The notes under the pieces were generated by a model. The model did not search any database and had not been told where the DNA came from. It saw only the letters and a program-made list of their open reading frames with translations. This document shows positions 8,758 through 17,581 of a DNA stretch of 64,000 nucleotides, piece after piece. Every line of letters begins with the position of its first letter. The stretch's first letter is position 1. The position numbers and the translations under genes are program-made. The stretch is from Ferruginibacter sp. (GTDB taxonomy: Bacteria; Bacteroidota; Bacteroidia; Chitinophagales; Chitinophagaceae): contig JAHBTN010000009.1 in assembly GCA_019638575.1 (NCBI GenBank), forward strand, positions 1 to 64,000. The letters are read 5' to 3'.

Positions 8758-9671
8758 TTCAATTCATCTTTATACCTGGATGCATTTGTAATATCAAGTT
8801 TTTGTAAAAGTTCAGATGTTCTTAGCTTATCCTGTGGTGGTGCTTTTGCAAATATTTTTATAAGTTCGGTTGATTTACCCTGGAAAAAAAATTGGTTAAT
8901 CATCTTATTAGGATTCTCGGTATTGAAATTATTTAACAGGTTCAATACATTCATTATCTCGGCCCTGGCGGCATTTTCATCATCGTATAATTTATCCATG
9001 CCGTGGCGGTAATAATTATAATATACATCATGCATAATGGTATACCGGCTGTTAAGCATATTTTCTACAAGCCAATACCTGTTCCTTATTCCATCAAAAG
9101 CTTTCCAGCCCGAAATATTACGGCCATCGGGGGCATTGTTTACAATATTTTGTGCTTTTTGAAAATAAGGATCGCCGCCACGAGGTGAGAAAGAATCATA
9201 ATCGAACCCTACTATCATATATGCGTAATAGGCCATGATGGCTGTAAGATTAGAAACCAATGCATCTGATCCTGTAACCCTGTTTTCATTAAAATCCAGT
9301 TGCTGAAACTCCACATATTTAAACGTTACATTATCATCTTTAAAATTAATAATGGGCGAAAGATAAGATGTATTAAAAACTGGTCGTGCAGCCTGTACCG
9401 TTATGGAGGCATTATATACATTTAATTCGCTGGCAGATGACAGGTTTAATAAAAAATTACATTCTATACGTTCATTGGGTTTAAAATTATCATTAGTCCA
9501 TTTACGAGTATTAATAAATGTATTTAATGCCGATTGCAGTGTTCTGAAAACATTTTGGTTAACATTATTGGCAACCTGGCTGGAAACAACGGTAATATTA
9601 GCTTTAAGTTCTTGTGAAGTTGCAAGTTTGCCTGCAACAATAAATACCAGTAATATTTTAAGCTTTAGCAT
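8754..9671 (-). CDS. porD: Type IX secretion system protein PorD (DUF4835)
   Basis: A 305-residue secreted protein; residues 1-20 are a signal peptide ending at TSQE. The mature chain matches DUF4835/PorD: an N-terminal LKANITVVSSQV segment, a central CNFLL, then FKYVEFQQLDF and YYAYMIVGFDYDSFSPRGGDPYF. PorD is described as a type IX secretion accessory protein; its biochemical role is unclear. It starts inside the last codons of coaBC (14-base overlap) and overlaps the following DUF4296 gene by 4 bases. With the sorting domain at 19573-23532 and gldC it shows that this organism uses type IX secretion. Confidence 0.9.
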   Translation of the reverse strand: MLKLKILLVFIVAGKLATSQELKANITVVSSQVANNVNQNVFRTLQSALNTFINTRKWTNDNFKPNERIECNFLLNLSSASELNVYNASITVQAARPVFNTSYLSPIINFKDDNVTFKYVEFQQLDFNENRVTGSDALVSNLTAIMAYYAYMIVGFDYDSFSPRGGDPYFQKAQNIVNNAPDGRNISGWKAFDGIRNRYWLVENMLNSRYTIMHDVYYNYYRHGMDKLYDDENAARAEIMNVLNLLNNFNTENPNKMINQFFFQGKSTELIKIFAKAPPQDKLRTSELLQKLDITNASRYKDELK

Positions 9672-10857
9672 GTAGTTGTTTAATAATAATATTTACAATA
9701 TCGGCAGCCACTTCACTTTTTGATTTCATTTCAAAGGCATATTCATTTCCGGATTTATCAAAAATAGTGATTTTGTTAGTATCATATCCAAAACCGGCGC
9801 CTGCATCCTGTAAAGAATTCAAAATTATCAGGTCGGCATTTTTAGATGATAGTTTTTTAAGTGCATTTTCTTTTTCGTTATTGGTTTCTAATGCAAACCC
9901 TGCCAGTATTTGGCCATTTTTTTTAAGGCTGCCCAATGCTTTTAAAATATCTTTTGTTTTTGTTAATTCAACAGTGATATTATCTTCAGTTTTCTTAATT
10001 TTTTCCCTGGCTGTATGAACAGCTTTATAATCTGCAACAGCAGCACTCATTACAGCAATATCTGTTTTGTGAAAAACTTCCAGGCAGGCATTAAACATTT
10101 CGTCTGCAGTTTTAACTCTTACCAGTTTTATCCCGTTATTTACGTCAATATTTGAAGGACCCAATACCAGTGTAACCAATGCTCCCCTGTTTTGCATTTC
10201 GGCAGCAATTGCAACACCCATTTTTCCGCTTGAGTAGTTGCCAATAAAACGAACCGGATCAATTTGTTCGTAAGTTGGACCTGCGGTGATTAAAACATTT
10301 TTACCTGCCAGATCTTTACTGGTTAAAAAAAAACTATGCAGCCATTGTACAATTTTTTCGGGTTCTGCCATTCTACCGTCACCCGTTAGACCGCTTGCCA
10401 GTTCCCCATTATCTACAGGTATTACATAATTATTGTACGACTTAATTATATCTATATTCTTTTTTGTAGAACCGTGATGCCACATATCTTCGTCCATTGC
10501 AGGAGCCGTTACCACCGGGCAGGTAGCAGACAAGTAAACGGCCATTAATAAATTATCGCACAAACCGGTGGCCATTTTTGCCAGTGTATTACAACTCAAG
10601 GGAGCAATAAGCATCACATCGGCCCAGCGGCCAAGCATTACATGATTGGCCCATGAATCATTTTCGCTAAGGCTATGTAATACCTGGTTTTTTGAAAGTG
10701 TAGATAAGGAAAGAGGTGTTACAAAATCTTTTGCTGCTTCGGTCATAATTATCTTAACCTCTGCACCTTCTTTAATTAAAAGCCGGGTTAACAGGGTGGT
10801 TTTATAGGCAGCAATACTTCCGCTAATGGCTAATAAAATTTTTTTTCCTTTTAACAT
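9658..10857 (-). CDS. coaBC: Bifunctional phosphopantothenoylcysteine decarboxylase / phosphopantothenate--cysteine ligase
   Basis: A 399-residue cytoplasmic enzyme for two steps of CoA synthesis. The N-terminal flavin-dependent decarboxylase (about 1-175) has SGSIAAYK (12-19), catalytic His72 in NHVMLGRW and PAMDEDMW (119-126). The C-terminal ligase (about 185-395) begins ITAGPTYEQIDPVRFI and contains NYSSGKMG. Compared with E. coli CoaC, the PxMNxxMW Asn is Asp122 and the flap Cys appears to be Ser155. ATG at 10857 is chosen over an upstream in-frame GTG at 10881 because that GTG lies inside a hairpin and adds non-conserved residues. The start is only 2 bases from that hairpin. Confidence 0.93.
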   Translation of the reverse strand: MLKGKKILLAISGSIAAYKTTLLTRLLIKEGAEVKIIMTEAAKDFVTPLSLSTLSKNQVLHSLSENDSWANHVMLGRWADVMLIAPLSCNTLAKMATGLCDNLLMAVYLSATCPVVTAPAMDEDMWHHGSTKKNIDIIKSYNNYVIPVDNGELASGLTGDGRMAEPEKIVQWLHSFFLTSKDLAGKNVLITAGPTYEQIDPVRFIGNYSSGKMGVAIAAEMQNRGALVTLVLGPSNIDVNNGIKLVRVKTADEMFNACLEVFHKTDIAVMSAAVADYKAVHTAREKIKKTEDNITVELTKTKDILKALGSLKKNGQILAGFALETNNEKENALKKLSSKNADLIILNSLQDAGAGFGYDTNKITIFDKSGNEYAFEMKSKSEVAADIVNIIIKQLHAKA

Positions 10858-10859
10858 AA

Positions 10860-10918
10860 AACCCGTGCGGTAATTGGCCACACGGGTTAAAATTATAACA
10901 TCTTAATTAAATAAGATG
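10860..10918 (-). promoter_or_regulatory. Two consecutive hairpins between rpoZ and coaBC
   Basis: In the message sense the first hairpin has 7-base arms (10912-10918 with 10899-10905, TAAGATG/CATCTTA type). The second has perfect 8-base arms CACGGGTT (10881-10888) and AACCCGTG (10860-10867), followed by TTTT only 2 bases before the coaBC ATG. It may attenuate transcription, hide the start codon region, or act as a leaky terminator for rpoZ. Confidence 0.6.
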
Positions 10919-10935
10919 ATAAATTACTTATTGTT

Positions 10936-11277
10936 TTAGCTAAATAGGTCTTCATCATTTTTACGGAAGTAAACTTTATCTTCCATAAACTCGGTAGTAG
11001 CCAATAATGCCGGGTTGGGCATACGTTCATAAGCTTTGGATATTTCTATCTGTTCTTTATTTTCATGTATTTCTTCCAGGCTGTCGGTATGGCTAGCAAA
11101 TTCTTCAAGTTTATTATGCAACTCTTCTTTTAAAGTAATATTAATCTGGTTTGCCCTTTTAGCAATAACAGCTATTGATTCATATAAATTACCTGTTTTA
11201 TCTCTTAAATCGGATAATTTTTTAGGTTCAACAACGCTGGTTGTATTAGCGCTTAGCTGACGTCTGAGTTTGCTCAT
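10936..11277 (-). CDS. rpoZ: RNA polymerase omega subunit, Bacteroidota type
   Basis: A 113-residue protein. The central NLYESIAVIAKRANQI corresponds to the conserved helix of omega/Rpb6 that clamps the beta-prime C-terminus. The longer, acidic C-terminal half is typical of the Bacteroidota form. Its first 32 bases overlap the end of bamD, indicating co-transcription. The position between bamD and coaBC is a conserved gene order in this phylum, which supports the call despite low similarity to proteobacterial omega. Confidence 0.85.
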   Translation of the reverse strand: MSKLRRQLSANTTSVVEPKKLSDLRDKTGNLYESIAVIAKRANQINITLKEELHNKLEEFASHTDSLEEIHENKEQIEISKAYERMPNPALLATTEFMEDKVYFRKNDEDLFS

Positions 11278-12076
11278 TTTTTATAACTTTTATTTGATTT
11301 ATACTTAGTTTGCTGTATTCTTCAGCTTCTTTTAATAATTTACTTTCGGGGTACCTGTCAACAAAATCCTCATATTCTTGTGTTACCTGTTCAAATCTTT
11401 CCACTTGTTTATCTAAAATACTCTGCTTGGCAAACTTATAATACGATTTTACAATCTTCAATTTATATTGTTCGCCTTTAACCGATTCGGGATAATTGTT
11501 AGTTAAATTGGTAAATGCAATAGCGGCAGCCCTGTACTGGCCCATATTGTAATACAGTTCTGCTGCTCTAAATTCTTTCTGCTCTAGTTTTGCCCTGCAT
11601 TTATCAATAATATCAGATGCTTCTTTATTTCTTTCTGAGCCCGGGTGAGTATTGATGAATGTTTGCATCATACCCATTGCTTTAACTGTATTTACCTGCT
11701 CTAATTCCAATTTAGGAGATTGCATATAAAAACAATAGGAACGCATATAATCAACCTCCTCGGCTTTGGTACTATTTGGAAAAACTTCCAGGAAACCTTT
11801 AAAAAGGTTTTCGGCATCAGCATATTGTTTCATATAAAAAAAACAATAAGCATCTTTATAATACAATTCTTCAAATTTTAATGTTCCTTTAAATACAGGA
11901 AACGATTCTTCATATAGCTGTTGAGCTACTTTAAACTTCTTTTTTGCGAAATACTCATCAGCCATTTTTAATTTATACTCATAATCTTTGCTTTTAAACA
12001 CTTTACTGTATTTATTGCATGATGTAGTAGCGATAAGTATAAAAGCCGATACTGTAAACAGTTTTATTAATTTCAT
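11246..12076 (-). CDS. bamD: Outer membrane assembly lipoprotein BamD
   Basis: Starting at ATG 12076, the 276-residue protein has a lipoprotein signal with lipidated Cys20 (ATTSC). The mature part consists of about five tetratricopeptide-like helix pairs, e.g. KLKMADEYFAKKKFKVAQQLYE and GQYRAAAIAFTNLTNNYPES. BamD is the essential lipoprotein of the BAM complex that inserts beta-barrels into the outer membrane. An alternative TTG start 12 bases upstream is less likely. It is first in the unit bamD-rpoZ-coaBC-porD-DUF4296-scoA-scoB. Confidence 0.92.
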   Translation of the reverse strand: MKLIKLFTVSAFILIATTSCNKYSKVFKSKDYEYKLKMADEYFAKKKFKVAQQLYEESFPVFKGTLKFEELYYKDAYCFFYMKQYADAENLFKGFLEVFPNSTKAEEVDYMRSYCFYMQSPKLELEQVNTVKAMGMMQTFINTHPGSERNKEASDIIDKCRAKLEQKEFRAAELYYNMGQYRAAAIAFTNLTNNYPESVKGEQYKLKIVKSYYKFAKQSILDKQVERFEQVTQEYEDFVDRYPESKLLKEAEEYSKLSINQIKVIKNEQTQTSAKR

Positions 12077-12085
12077 AAAGGACTG

Positions 12086-12093
12086 CAAAATTA
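12086..12093 (-). promoter_or_regulatory. -7 box directly upstream of bamD
   Basis: TAATTTTG (read on the minus strand) matches TAnnTTTG perfectly but ends only 9 bases before the bamD ATG, so its transcript would be almost leaderless. I see no -33 box at the right distance. Confidence 0.35.
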
Positions 12094-12170
12094 GTGTAAA
12101 TATCCCAAATGTGGCTTGTAATTAATAAATAGCCAAAATTACACAGTTAATGATTTGGTAAAGGGTTATA

Positions 12171-12205
12171 AATACTAATCCCCCAAATTGTGGGGGATTA
12201 GTATT
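12171..12205. terminator. Long perfect hairpin downstream of the OmpA-family gene
   Basis: Arms AATACTAATCCCCCA (12171-12185) and TGGGGGATTAGTATT (12191-12205) are fully complementary over 15 bases with a 5-base loop. It lies 18 bases after the OmpA-family stop codon and isolates that gene from bamD. The flanking T tract is interrupted, so part of its role may be 3'-end protection of an abundant mRNA. Confidence 0.75.
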
Positions 12206-12223
12206 ATTTAAATAAACTATATA

Positions 12224-13897
12224 TTATTGGTTACACTTAACATCAATGGTGTTTTTATCACCACCGCCAACTTCGCAATTAGTAGTAATTCTGTCGGCAC
12301 TGATACCTTCTTTTTCAATCAGGTATATCTTAATTGCTTCTACACGTTTTTGGCAATTAGCCTGGGCAGCTTTTGATGCCTCAGGATAACCTTGAATAGA
12401 AATGGTGCAATTAGGATTTGCTTTAAGTTTTGAAGCTACTGTTGCAAGCATTGCTTTATTATCGGCACTTAATACTGTTGTTTTTCCTTTGAATAACAAG
12501 CTTGGATAATCGCAAGGGCATGCTACTGGTGCAGGTGGTGGGTTTTTACAACACTCAGGATCTGGGCATTTACCAACACCATCAGCATCTACAGGCTGGC
12601 ATTCAGTTGGAGTAATCAATTGTTTATCCTTACAATCAGGTACACCATCACCATCAGTATCCCTGGTTACACCATGTGTATCAACAGGGCAACCTGCCGG
12701 TGTATTTGGCTCTCTGTCTAAATGATCGCATACGCCATCGCCATCAGCATCATTACACTCGTTTTTAGGTATTTTTACATTGCGGTGATTCCTTAACTCG
12801 TCATATGCATAATCCAATGGGTTAACCCACCATAATGGTTCTACTGCTTTACCGCCAAGGTTTACATTAATACCAATAGATGCATAGTTGTAAGAGTCAA
12901 AATCACGTGTTAAAGCAGCATCACCCCAGGCATGTTCCTGCCAGCGTTGTCCATCAAGTAAGTCTGTTTTAACAAAAGTCCACCTGTCTTCAATAGCCAG
13001 GTTAATACGTTTACCTAGTTTAATGGCAATACCAGCTAATACTGTTCCTGATGGTTTCAAGGTTTTGTTACCCAGTACCGGCCTGCGTATATTCTCATTA
13101 TCGGCATCGGTTTCATAAGTTTTATCCATACCTGCCCTCAAATCTTTCAAAATATCTTTTCTTTGTTTGTATGAACCTGAACCATATTTAGCATAAACAC
13201 TGTTAAACAATGGAGTGTAATTTCTTCCATTTGCATCTAAAGCATTAATTTTTGTTTCAAATGCAGTAACACCAATACCACCGCCACCATAAATAACTAT
13301 ACCGGTTTTATTTTTATGAAAGCGAATATTATTTAAAGTTACTATGCCTTGTAAGCCTAAGTCTTGTAACCTTGTTTGGTAGTTATAATAAACTACATCA
13401 TTTCCATTTCCAATGTGGCCATCATTATCAGTAGCTACTGTTAAACCGGTTGTAGAAGCATTCATTAACGCATCAGGTGCAAAATAGCGATTGGCTAAAC
13501 CCAGGTTTAAATTCCAGGCAGGGTTTTTTAAGAAGTTTTGAGAAATATTATAATTTAACCCCTGGCCTTTTGCATTAAGGTATTGTAAACGAAGAGAAAA
13601 TACATATCCAAATGCTTTGCGAACATGTACTTCAAAATTTGGAAATGTAAATGGCCTAACAGATACATCGCTGCTTATGGTAAACATCCCTAACGATGCT
13701 CCAACTTCCCACATATTTCGTGGTTTTGCAGGAAAGTTATATGTTCCATTCCAAAATTCATTTTGCTGAGGCATTCTTTTGGCAGGTATAACAGACGAAT
13801 CATAAACACTTCCGGCCCCTCCAACTTGTGCACTTACACTTGCAGACAGGAAAAGAAATAGTACCCCTAATATAAATTTGTACTTTTTGCTTACCAT
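12224..13897 (-). CDS. OmpA-family outer membrane protein with thrombospondin type 3 repeats
   Basis: A 557-residue protein with a signal peptide (1-23, cleaved after SVSA). The N-terminal region of about 340 residues is rich in aromatic, alternating strands and likely forms a beta-barrel. A linker at about 375-450 holds DxDGDGxxD calcium-binding thrombospondin type 3 repeats and several Cys. The C-terminal OmpA-like domain (about 455-557) includes KANPNCTISIQGYPEAS and the helix QANCQKRVEAIKIYLI for peptidoglycan binding. It is a monocistronic, probably abundant envelope protein with its own promoter and terminator. Confidence 0.88.
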   Translation of the reverse strand: MVSKKYKFILGVLFLFLSASVSAQVGGAGSVYDSSVIPAKRMPQQNEFWNGTYNFPAKPRNMWEVGASLGMFTISSDVSVRPFTFPNFEVHVRKAFGYVFSLRLQYLNAKGQGLNYNISQNFLKNPAWNLNLGLANRYFAPDALMNASTTGLTVATDNDGHIGNGNDVVYYNYQTRLQDLGLQGIVTLNNIRFHKNKTGIVIYGGGGIGVTAFETKINALDANGRNYTPLFNSVYAKYGSGSYKQRKDILKDLRAGMDKTYETDADNENIRRPVLGNKTLKPSGTVLAGIAIKLGKRINLAIEDRWTFVKTDLLDGQRWQEHAWGDAALTRDFDSYNYASIGINVNLGGKAVEPLWWVNPLDYAYDELRNHRNVKIPKNECNDADGDGVCDHLDREPNTPAGCPVDTHGVTRDTDGDGVPDCKDKQLITPTECQPVDADGVGKCPDPECCKNPPPAPVACPCDYPSLLFKGKTTVLSADNKAMLATVASKLKANPNCTISIQGYPEASKAAQANCQKRVEAIKIYLIEKEGISADRITTNCEVGGGDKNTIDVKCNQ

Positions 13898-13946
13898 AAC
13901 TTAATAATTAAAAAAATTTTTAAATGCGTAATTGTTAAAATTAAGG

Positions 13947-13977
13947 CAAAAATATTACATGAAGCCCAATAAACAAA
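13947..13977 (-). promoter_or_regulatory. Promoter of the OmpA-family gene
   Basis: On the minus strand TTTG (13974-13977) is followed after 19 bases by TATTTTTG (13947-13954). Both elements match the Bacteroidota consensus. The -7 box lies 49 bases before the ATG at 13897. Confidence 0.7.
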
Positions 13978-14170
13978 CTTTTTTTATCATTTAATATTGG
14001 TGGTGGGGGAAATATTCTTGCAGTTTACCAAAGGATTAGACACAGATTAATTAGTTTTTGCTGCGTCAAAGTTAATAATTTAATCCCAAAAAAAGAATTT
14101 TATAAAAAATATGTTCCTAAAAGTTTTATTTGCCCGGTTTTCATAGTGAAGTATATTGCTTTCATTTTAA

Positions 14171-15133
14171 ATGGACTTTATCAATAACATCATAGGAAGT
14201 GAATTAAAACTTTTTGAAAAAAAGTTTGCTGAATCTGTTAAATCTGATACCCGCCTGCTGGATGCTATTATGAAATACATTATTAAGCGAAAAGGTAAGC
14301 AACTGAGGCCTATGTTTGTTATCTTAAGCGCCAAATTACATGGCCCAATTAACGAGAGTACATACCGGGCAGCGGCATTAGTTGAACTTTTACATACAGC
14401 TACTTTAGTACATGATGATGTAGTTGATGATTCTTACGAAAGAAGAGGTTTTTTTTCGATTAATGCTTTATGGAATAAAAAGATTGCTGTGCTGGTGGGT
14501 GATTACCTGCTTTCAAAAGGGTTACTTTTAGCCACTTCTAATAATGATTTTAAACACTTGCATATACTTTCCGAAGCGGTTAAACAAATGAGTGAGGGTG
14601 AATTGCTGCAGCTACAAAAAACAAGAAAGCTTAACCTGGATGAAAGTATTTATTTTGAAATAATTCGTTGTAAAACCGCCTCCCTACTGGCATCGGCATG
14701 CGCCATTGGCGCAAATAGTACCTGTAATAACGATTCCATTACAGAAAAAATGAAAACTTTTGGCGAAAAAGTTGGTATCGCTTTCCAGTTAAAAGATGAT
14801 TTGTTTGATTATGGTAAAGCAGATATTGGCAAACCCACCGGCAACGATATCAAGGAAAAAAAACTTACCCTGCCATTAATTTATACCTTAAACCATGTTG
14901 ACCAGGATACAAAAAGAAAACTGGTCTATATCATTAAAAATGAAAATAAGGATAAAGAGAAAGTAAAATTTATCATTGATACAGTAATAAAAACAGGTGG
15001 CATACAATATGCCGCCGATAAGATGAACAGGTACAGGGATGAAGCAATAGAAATATTAAAAACATTTGAAGAAAGCCCGGTAAGGGATGCACTTGAAAAG
15101 CTGGTAAGGTTTACTACAGACAGGAAGTACTGA
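14171..15133 (+). CDS. All-trans polyprenyl diphosphate synthase
   Basis: A 320-residue helical prenyltransferase with both aspartate-rich motifs: HDDVVDD with Asp82, Asp83, Asp86 and Asp87, and KDDLFD with Asp209, Asp210 and Asp213; KGKQLRP lies near 41-47. It condenses isopentenyl diphosphate onto an allylic primer to give a long chain, most likely the menaquinone side chain. An octaprenyl synthase (IspB-like) role fits the length, but chain length cannot be read securely. recJ follows after 1 base, so the two are co-transcribed. No perfect -7 box is seen in front. Confidence 0.9.
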   Translation: MDFINNIIGSELKLFEKKFAESVKSDTRLLDAIMKYIIKRKGKQLRPMFVILSAKLHGPINESTYRAAALVELLHTATLVHDDVVDDSYERRGFFSINALWNKKIAVLVGDYLLSKGLLLATSNNDFKHLHILSEAVKQMSEGELLQLQKTRKLNLDESIYFEIIRCKTASLLASACAIGANSTCNNDSITEKMKTFGEKVGIAFQLKDDLFDYGKADIGKPTGNDIKEKKLTLPLIYTLNHVDQDTKRKLVYIIKNENKDKEKVKFIIDTVIKTGGIQYAADKMNRYRDEAIEILKTFEESPVRDALEKLVRFTTDRKY

Positions 15134-15134
15134 T

Positions 15135-16844
15135 ATGGATAAACGATGGAAAATATTGCAGGCAGATGAAAACATGGTTAATGATTTACAGGAATCATTA
15201 AATATTAACCATGCACTTTGCCGAATATTGGTACAAAGAGGGTTTGACACATTTGAAAAAGCAAAAGATTATTTCAGGCCGCAATTACAATCATTACACA
15301 ATCCTTTTTTGATGAAGGATATGGACAAGGCTGTACAAAGGGTATTAACGGCTATTGAAAAAAAAGAAAAGGTGTTGGTTTTTGGCGATTATGATGTGGA
15401 TGGCACAACGGCAGTTGCCTGCATGTATGATTTTTTATGTAAAATTTATGATGCTGCTTATTTAGATTTTTATATTCCGCACCGGTACCGGGAAGGGTAT
15501 GGTGTAAGCAAAATGGGAATTGACTTTGCCAAAGAAAACGGTTTTTCATTAATCATTTCTTTAGACTGCGGTATAAAATCAGTTGACCTGGTTGCGTATG
15601 CTAAAACAATAGGAATAGATTTTATTGTTTGCGACCATCACCTGCCAGATGCCGTATTACCGGCAGCCGTTGCCATCCTTAATGCAAAACAAACCGATTG
15701 TAATTATCCTTACAAAGAATTATGCGGTTGCGGTGTAGGTTTTAAACTGATAACTGCCCTTGCTCAGCATTTGAATATTGATGAAGAACATTATCATTGT
15801 TATTTAGATTTACTGGCAGTGTCCATTGCCGCCGACATTGTGCCTATTACAGGCGAAAACAGGATAATGGCTTATTATGGTTTGCAAAAAATAAACAGCC
15901 ATCCCAATGCAGGAATAAAAGCGCTGATTTTTTTAGGCGGTATTCAAAAAAAATTATCCATAAATAATGTTGTTTTTGTAATTGCTCCCAGGGTAAATGC
16001 TGCAGGCAGGATGGATGATGCAAGAAAAGCTGTTCAGTTATTTATTGAACCCGATTATGATAAAGCGCTTGTATTTGCCGAAATGCTGCACAATGATAAC
16101 AGCGACAGAAAGGAAGCAGATAGCAATATCACAATGGAAGCTTTAGAAATATTAAATACAAATGTTGAATTACAAAAAAAGAAAACTACAGTTGTATTCA
16201 GTAACCACTGGCATAAAGGCGTGGTGGGAATTGTGGCCAGCCGTTTAATTGAAACTTATTACCGGCCAACGGTAGTGCTTACCCGAAGTGGTGATATGGC
16301 TACCGGCAGCGCCAGGAGTGTGCCCGGTTTTAATTTATACGAAGCCATACATGCCTGCCGTGAACATTTGTTAGGTTATGGTGGCCATTTTGCCGCCGCT
16401 GGACTAACCTTATTGCAACAAAATGTTAAAAAATTTTCTGACAAATTTGAAGAAGTAGTTAAAGCTACCATTCCCGAACAGCTGCTTATTCCCGAAATTA
16501 TCATTGATACTGAAATATCATTTGAAGATATAACTCAAAGTTTTTACAGTATCATTTGCCAGATGGAACCTTTTGGCCCCGATAACATGCGGCCCGTATT
16601 TATTGCAAAAAATGTACAGGATACCGGTTACTCAAAAATTGTAAAGGAACAACATGTGCGTTTTGTGGTTAAGCAGGATAAATTTTCTTTTACAGGTATA
16701 GGCTTTAACCTTGCCGGCAAATTTAACTTGTTACAAAAACCTTTTGACCTTGCTTTTACGCTTGATGAAAACGAATGGAACGGCAATACCAGTTTACAAT
16801 TAAAAGTTATTGACATACGCAGTTGTGCCAATGAAAACAATTGA
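15135..16844 (+). CDS. recJ: Single-stranded-DNA-specific exonuclease RecJ
   Basis: A 569-residue DHH-superfamily 5'-3' exonuclease. Metal-binding motifs are GDYDVDGTTA (84-93), SLDCG (Asp144) and CDHHLPD (DHH at 167-169). A DHHA1 region with GYGGHFAAAGL follows around 415, then a C-terminal OB-like domain. RecJ degrades single-stranded DNA in recombination and mismatch repair. Length is normal and all motifs are intact. It starts 1 base after the prenyl synthase stop and overlaps the following methyltransferase gene by 14 bases. Confidence 0.95.
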   Translation: MDKRWKILQADENMVNDLQESLNINHALCRILVQRGFDTFEKAKDYFRPQLQSLHNPFLMKDMDKAVQRVLTAIEKKEKVLVFGDYDVDGTTAVACMYDFLCKIYDAAYLDFYIPHRYREGYGVSKMGIDFAKENGFSLIISLDCGIKSVDLVAYAKTIGIDFIVCDHHLPDAVLPAAVAILNAKQTDCNYPYKELCGCGVGFKLITALAQHLNIDEEHYHCYLDLLAVSIAADIVPITGENRIMAYYGLQKINSHPNAGIKALIFLGGIQKKLSINNVVFVIAPRVNAAGRMDDARKAVQLFIEPDYDKALVFAEMLHNDNSDRKEADSNITMEALEILNTNVELQKKKTTVVFSNHWHKGVVGIVASRLIETYYRPTVVLTRSGDMATGSARSVPGFNLYEAIHACREHLLGYGGHFAAAGLTLLQQNVKKFSDKFEEVVKATIPEQLLIPEIIIDTEISFEDITQSFYSIICQMEPFGPDNMRPVFIAKNVQDTGYSKIVKEQHVRFVVKQDKFSFTGIGFNLAGKFNLLQKPFDLAFTLDENEWNGNTSLQLKVIDIRSCANENN

Positions 16845-17496
16845 GTACATACGATATTTTTATTTCCTTTTCATTAACTGGAATTTTAAGATTGCCTGGT
16901 TCATGATACGGCAGGAAATTAAAGGCGAAAAAAAATACGGTATCCGTACAACAGGCGCCGATGAATTAATACATCTTGAAAAACTTGGTATCGACACATC
17001 TCATGCTACCCTTTACATGCCGGTGAGCTATTCTTTACTGGAAGAAATTTTTGAACAATTGCCTGCATTGCCTCGTATGCATTTTGTTGATATAGGCTGC
17101 GGTAAAGGAAGAGCGCTTTGTGTGGCTGCTTACCATGGTTTCAAAAATGTTACCGGTATAGATTTTTCAAAAAAACTCTGTAATGATGCAACAAGTAACC
17201 TTGCCCTTTCCCAAATAAAATTACCATCACTTCAATACCAGGTAATTAATAACGATGCATTTTATTTTGAAATTCCCGATGACGCAGATTGTATCTTTTT
17301 ATTTAACCCATTTGATGAAATCATCATGAGTGCAGTGGTGAAAAATATCAGGAAGAGTTTACAAAGAAATCATAGAACTGTAAATATTATTTATGTAAAC
17401 CCATTACATAAAACATATTTTTTCAACGCTGGCTTCGCAGAGATATGGCATAGCAAAAAACTAAAGTATATCGAAGCTGTTATACTCAGCAATTAA
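16831..17496 (+). CDS. Class I SAM-dependent methyltransferase, substrate unknown
   Basis: A 221-residue protein with the SAM-binding motif I FVDIGCGKGRA (85-95), an acidic motif II in GIDFS (109-113) and a motif IV candidate CIFLFNPFDE. The first 40 residues contain hydrophobic and basic stretches (FYFLFINWNFKIAWFMI) that might associate with the membrane. ATG at 16831 lies within the end of recJ, so it is probably coupled. The substrate cannot be assigned; small molecule, lipid or protein all remain possible. Confidence 0.8.
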   Translation: MKTIEYIRYFYFLFINWNFKIAWFMIRQEIKGEKKYGIRTTGADELIHLEKLGIDTSHATLYMPVSYSLLEEIFEQLPALPRMHFVDIGCGKGRALCVAAYHGFKNVTGIDFSKKLCNDATSNLALSQIKLPSLQYQVINNDAFYFEIPDDADCIFLFNPFDEIIMSAVVKNIRKSLQRNHRTVNIIYVNPLHKTYFFNAGFAEIWHSKKLKYIEAVILSN

Positions 17497-17525
17497 TTGA
17501 AAGTGCCATATATTCATAAAAAAAT

Positions 17526-17554
17526 AAAAGCATCCCTAATATAGAAATGCTTTT
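17526..17554. terminator. Terminator between the methyltransferase gene and htpG
   Basis: Arms AAAAGCAT (17526-17533) and ATGCTTTT (17547-17554) pair around a 13-base loop. On the minus strand the stem runs into ATTTTTTTAT, making it a good htpG terminator. On the plus strand the T run is shorter. Confidence 0.75.
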
Positions 17555-17581
17555 AAAAACCAGGTAAGAACAATTACATCT

